Of a stretch of DNA of 6,012 nt, positions 4,903 to 6,012 are shown in pieces. Numbering within the stretch: the first letter of the stretch is position 1; each line of letters opens with the position of its first letter. The translations under genes were made by a program, and so were the position numbers. The notes beneath the pieces were generated by a model, which was given only the letters and a program-made list of their open reading frames with translations, did not search any database and was not told the DNA's origin. This stretch comes from Spirosoma sp. (GTDB lineage Bacteria; Bacteroidota; Bacteroidia; Cytophagales; Spirosomataceae), in contig JAQBNX010000724.1 of NCBI GenBank assembly GCA_028288385.1, positions 1 through 6,012 of the forward strand, in the 5' to 3' direction.

Positions 4903-4931
4903 GGCCCACGCCTTTGCACCTTTCATCAAAA
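4903..4931 (+). repeat. 29-bp dispersed repeat, copy B
   Basis: The plus strand reads GGCCCACGCCTTTGCACC and ends in CATCAAAA, beginning 7 bases after the stop of the RadA-like gene. It is the only copy on the plus strand and follows the only backbone gene on that strand. It is a perfect inverted match of copy C at 4960-4988. Confidence 0.9.
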
Positions 4932-4959
4932 TAGATTCTGCCCATCGATACAGCATTTG

Positions 4960-4988
4960 TTTTGATGAAAGGTGCAAAGGCGTGGGCC
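4960..4988 (-). repeat. 29-bp dispersed repeat, copy C
   Basis: Identical to copy B but inverted. It lies 7 bases downstream of the TGA of the minus-strand 80-aa frame. Its similarity to copy D continues past the 29 bases through GCTGTGAT (4989-4996) and, more weakly, into the end of the reading frame. Confidence 0.9.
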
Positions 4989-4995
4989 GCTGTGA

Positions 4996-5238
4996 TCAGG
5001 GTGAAAGAGGATAAAAATAGGATTGCAGTTTCAAATTTTCCCTTGTATCAGCCGACTCCGGAGACTGATTAACTCCAGTAGCTGGCACGTCTGGGACGTC
5101 TGGGAGGTTTTTGTGGAACAAAAACACATCTTGCTTATCTACACACGCCAGTGTTTGGCCAACGCTTATTTTGCCCGTTGTAATAGGTCGATTAGTTAAT
5201 AAAACGTACCTCCCAGAATTGTATTTTTCCCATTTCAA
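4996..5238 (-). CDS. Hypothetical 80-aa protein, uncertain
   Basis: This frame opens with TTG (5238-5236). There is no in-frame ATG or GTG before the upstream stop and no ribosome binding site. The first half (KYNSGRYVLLTNRPITTGKI, then VGQTLACVDKQDVFLFHKNL) could fold as a small beta-type domain. The second half is rich in P, S and D and ends ENLKLQSYFYPLSP. A related tail, EELKFLSCFYPL, can be read in the DNA before repeat copy D, which hints that the C-terminus was once coding in two places. There is no signal peptide. It may instead be the remains of a longer gene that lost its start. It occupies its own stretch between repeats C and D. Confidence 0.38.
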   Translation of the reverse strand: MKWEKYNSGRYVLLTNRPITTGKISVGQTLACVDKQDVFLFHKNLPDVPDVPATGVNQSPESADTRENLKLQSYFYPLSP

Positions 5239-5401
5239 CCGATACTTTATGCCTGTAGGGCGTTGCTACAAGGTGAGCATATATGACTCGAGCCTTTACA
5301 AATTATCAAGAAACTTTAACTGACAGTTTAATTTATTTAAAAATGCGTGGCTTGATAGGCTAACGGCTAATACCACTCAGGAAAAGCCAGTGCTTCACGA
5401 G

Positions 5402-5450
5402 GACTAGTAAGGCTAGTCTAGTGCAATAAAGAATACTAGTGGGACTAGTC
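5402..5450. repeat. ACTAGT-rich cluster
   Basis: ACTAGT occurs at 5403-5408, 5435-5440 and 5444-5449, with CTAGTCTAGT at 5413-5422. GACTAG (5402-5407) and CTAGTC (5413-5418) can form a 6-bp hairpin, and GACTAGTC (5443-5450) is a palindrome. The cluster directly precedes the terminator at 5457. It could be a protein-binding site or part of a short plus-strand RNA; nothing shows which. The rest of the gap from 5239 to 5400 holds no gene or structure that I can support. Confidence 0.45.
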
Positions 5451-5456
5451 TTCTCA

Positions 5457-5487
5457 AAAGCCCAGACTTCGTGTTTGGGCTTTTTCT
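5457..5487. terminator. Bidirectional intrinsic terminator
   Basis: AAAGCCCAGAC (5457-5467) pairs with 5473-5483 around a 5-base loop, with one G-T pair. The plus strand continues TTTTTC, and the minus strand has CTTTTG after the stem. On the minus strand it is the natural end for the ribbon-helix-helix gene, whose stop is at 5612. On the plus strand no gene precedes it, so a short RNA covering the ACTAGT cluster is possible. Confidence 0.72.
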
Positions 5488-5512
5488 TTATTCATTAAGT
5501 AGCTGACACTCT

Positions 5513-5541
5513 TTTTGATGAAAGGTGCAAAGGCGCGGGCC
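5513..5541 (-). repeat. 29-bp dispersed repeat, copy D
   Basis: One mismatch to copy C (GCGCGGGCC in place of GCGTGGGCC on the plus strand). It lies 70 bases downstream of the stop of the ribbon-helix-helix gene and 26 bases before the terminator stem, so it would be in that gene's 3' untranslated region. Identity with copy C extends over GCTGTGAT at 5542-5549. Confidence 0.88.
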
Positions 5542-5550
5542 GCTGTGATT

Positions 5551-5626
5551 ACAGTATAAAGGGTAAAAACAAGATAGGAACTTCAGCTCTTCTTGCTCAT
5601 CTGTATGAGTGCTATCCAAGTAAGCG
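5551..5626 (-). pseudogene. Possible remnant of a gene tail related to the 80-aa frame
   Basis: Minus-strand translation in the frame that overlaps the end of the ribbon-helix-helix gene gives STHTDEQEELKFLSCFYPL. This aligns with SADTRENLKLQSYFYPL at the end of the 4996-5238 frame, and the DNA downstream (the repeat copies) also matches. A 1-base length difference between the two copies shifts the frame just before the repeat. The ribbon-helix-helix gene may have been joined to this older tail by recombination. The evidence is about 20 codons only. Confidence 0.35.
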
Positions 5627-5983
5627 TTGCCAAAATGATTTCTTACCCTGTTCAGGTAAGCGGGTAGCAATGCCCTCAACCATTTTAGTCAGATGGTCAA
5701 TCTGATTCTGAATATCGACTGGGGCAGCTGGTGATTGACTTTGGGTAAGCTGCCCTTGTACCAGGCTACGAACATCTTCATTGATGTACTGGCCCATCGT
5801 TTTACCGGCTCTATTAGCTCCCTTCTCAATAATAGCACGGGTTTCTAGATCAACCCCTCTGACAGCCCACAAGCCCACATCCGGTGCTCGGCGAGTTCTG
5901 CCCCCTTTACCCTTGGTTTTTGGGGCCTCTTGGTCAACTGTTTGACTTAACTCGAGTTCTGTTAAACCGTCCTCTTCAGCCAT
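5612..5983 (-). CDS. Ribbon-helix-helix DNA-binding protein, plasmid maintenance type
   Basis: The 123-aa product has four parts. An acidic start (1-20) is followed by a basic linker KTKGKGGRTRR (22-32). A ribbon-helix-helix-like domain comes next: strand LWAVRGV (38-44), helix 45-59, turn around GKT (60-62) and helix MGQYINEDVRSLV (63-75). A Q, S and P linker then leads to an amphipathic helix (90-108) and a basic aromatic end, KKSFWQRLLG. Such proteins dimerise and insert a paired strand into DNA; on plasmids they act as repressors, ParG/CopG-like partition factors or relaxosome helpers. No ParA or relaxase is present, so the role stays open. ATG at 5983-5981 is preceded by an array of GTTTAAC sites (63-188 in the left copy), its likely targets. 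Transcription probably ends at 5457-5487. Confidence 0.72.
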   Translation of the reverse strand: MAEEDGLTELELSQTVDQEAPKTKGKGGRTRRAPDVGLWAVRGVDLETRAIIEKGANRAGKTMGQYINEDVRSLVQGQLTQSQSPAAPVDIQNQIDHLTKMVEGIATRLPEQGKKSFWQRLLG

Positions 5984-6012
5984 TTGAGTTTTGTTAAACG
6001 TTTTGTTTAACA
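5886..6012. repeat. Terminal overlap, right copy (circular contig)
   Basis: Exact copy of bases 1-127. Joining the two ends through this overlap restores an uninterrupted ribbon-helix-helix gene and places the 99-198 region upstream of it. Confidence 0.93.

Larger units (their letters stand above)
4903..4988. terminator. 29-bp perfect inverted repeat between convergent reading frames
   Basis: Copies B and C pair over 29 bases with a 28-base loop (4932-4959). The structure sits between the ends of the plus-strand RadA-like gene and the minus-strand 80-aa frame. A transcript from either side would form a very stable stem, which could block read-through, but no T run follows on either strand. 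A bidirectional, possibly factor-dependent, stop or a protective 3' structure is the best reading; a single-strand origin is an alternative. Confidence 0.5.

Noticed and set aside
5111..5323. Plus-strand ORF of 70 aa opposite the 80-aa frame
   Set aside because: No ribosome binding site, domain or similarity was seen; the minus frame at least has a related tail elsewhere.
2366..5541. 29-bp repeats as a CRISPR array or as dif-type sites
   Set aside because: Copies are far apart, lie in both orientations with no regular spacers, and lack the paired ATAA and TTAT arms of Xer sites.
5488..5679. 63-aa minus-strand ORF as an independent gene
   Set aside because: It overlaps the end of the ribbon-helix-helix gene and runs through the repeat and towards the terminator; only its middle shows similarity to the 80-aa tail, so it is treated as a remnant.

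Overview
The window is best read as one complete small circular plasmid cut open. Its first 127 bases recur exactly as its last 127, which is the signature of a circular contig with a k-mer overlap, so the molecule is about 5,885 bp and the gene broken at the left edge is the intact gene at the right edge. The host is probably a Bacteroidota bacterium, perhaps of the Cytophagales. The evidence is a RepL-type initiator with a TAnnTTTG promoter (-7 TATGTTTG, TTG 20 bases upstream), few Shine-Dalgarno sequences, and Bacteroidota-style exported proteins with a lipobox or a signal peptide ending in Q. The genus is a guess.

Layout on the circle: (1) Minus strand, 5612-5983, with upstream DNA at 99-198: a small predicted ribbon-helix-helix DNA-binding protein behind a dense array of GTTTAAC/GTTAAAC sites. 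(2) 199-2254: an accessory block of three single-gene units, namely a membrane protein at 244-663, a lipoprotein at 738-1118 and a secreted protein at 1411-2010. Five 28-bp sites built like XerC/XerD dif sites (11-6-11, core TTGYATAA-N6-TTATGTT) separate and flank them. (3) 2325-3350: the replication unit on the minus strand, with a terminator hairpin, a small coupled gene, repL, its promoter and TAAAGT iteron-like repeats. (4) 3421-4896: an orphan minus-strand terminator, a 45-bp palindrome, then on the plus strand a 425-aa protein with a zinc ribbon, two membrane helices and a RadA/RecA-like ATPase domain. (5) 4897-5611: a 29-bp perfect inverted repeat, a weak 80-aa ORF, an ACTAGT-rich patch and a bidirectional terminator.

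Two repeat systems organise the plasmid. The dif-like sites occur only in the accessory block, so host XerCD could have gained or exchanged each small gene as a cassette, as known for pdif modules of Acinetobacter plasmids. A second family of four 29-bp repeats (consensus begins GGCCCACGCCTTTGCACC) is found only in the backbone, each copy just 3' of a gene and in that gene's orientation. No relaxase, ParA, recombinase, toxin-antitoxin pair, transposase, rRNA, tRNA or CRISPR array was recognised. The plasmid seems to rely on RepL for replication and on host enzymes for multimer resolution. The membrane-anchored RadA-like ATPase and the pdif-style cassette block are the most novel parts.
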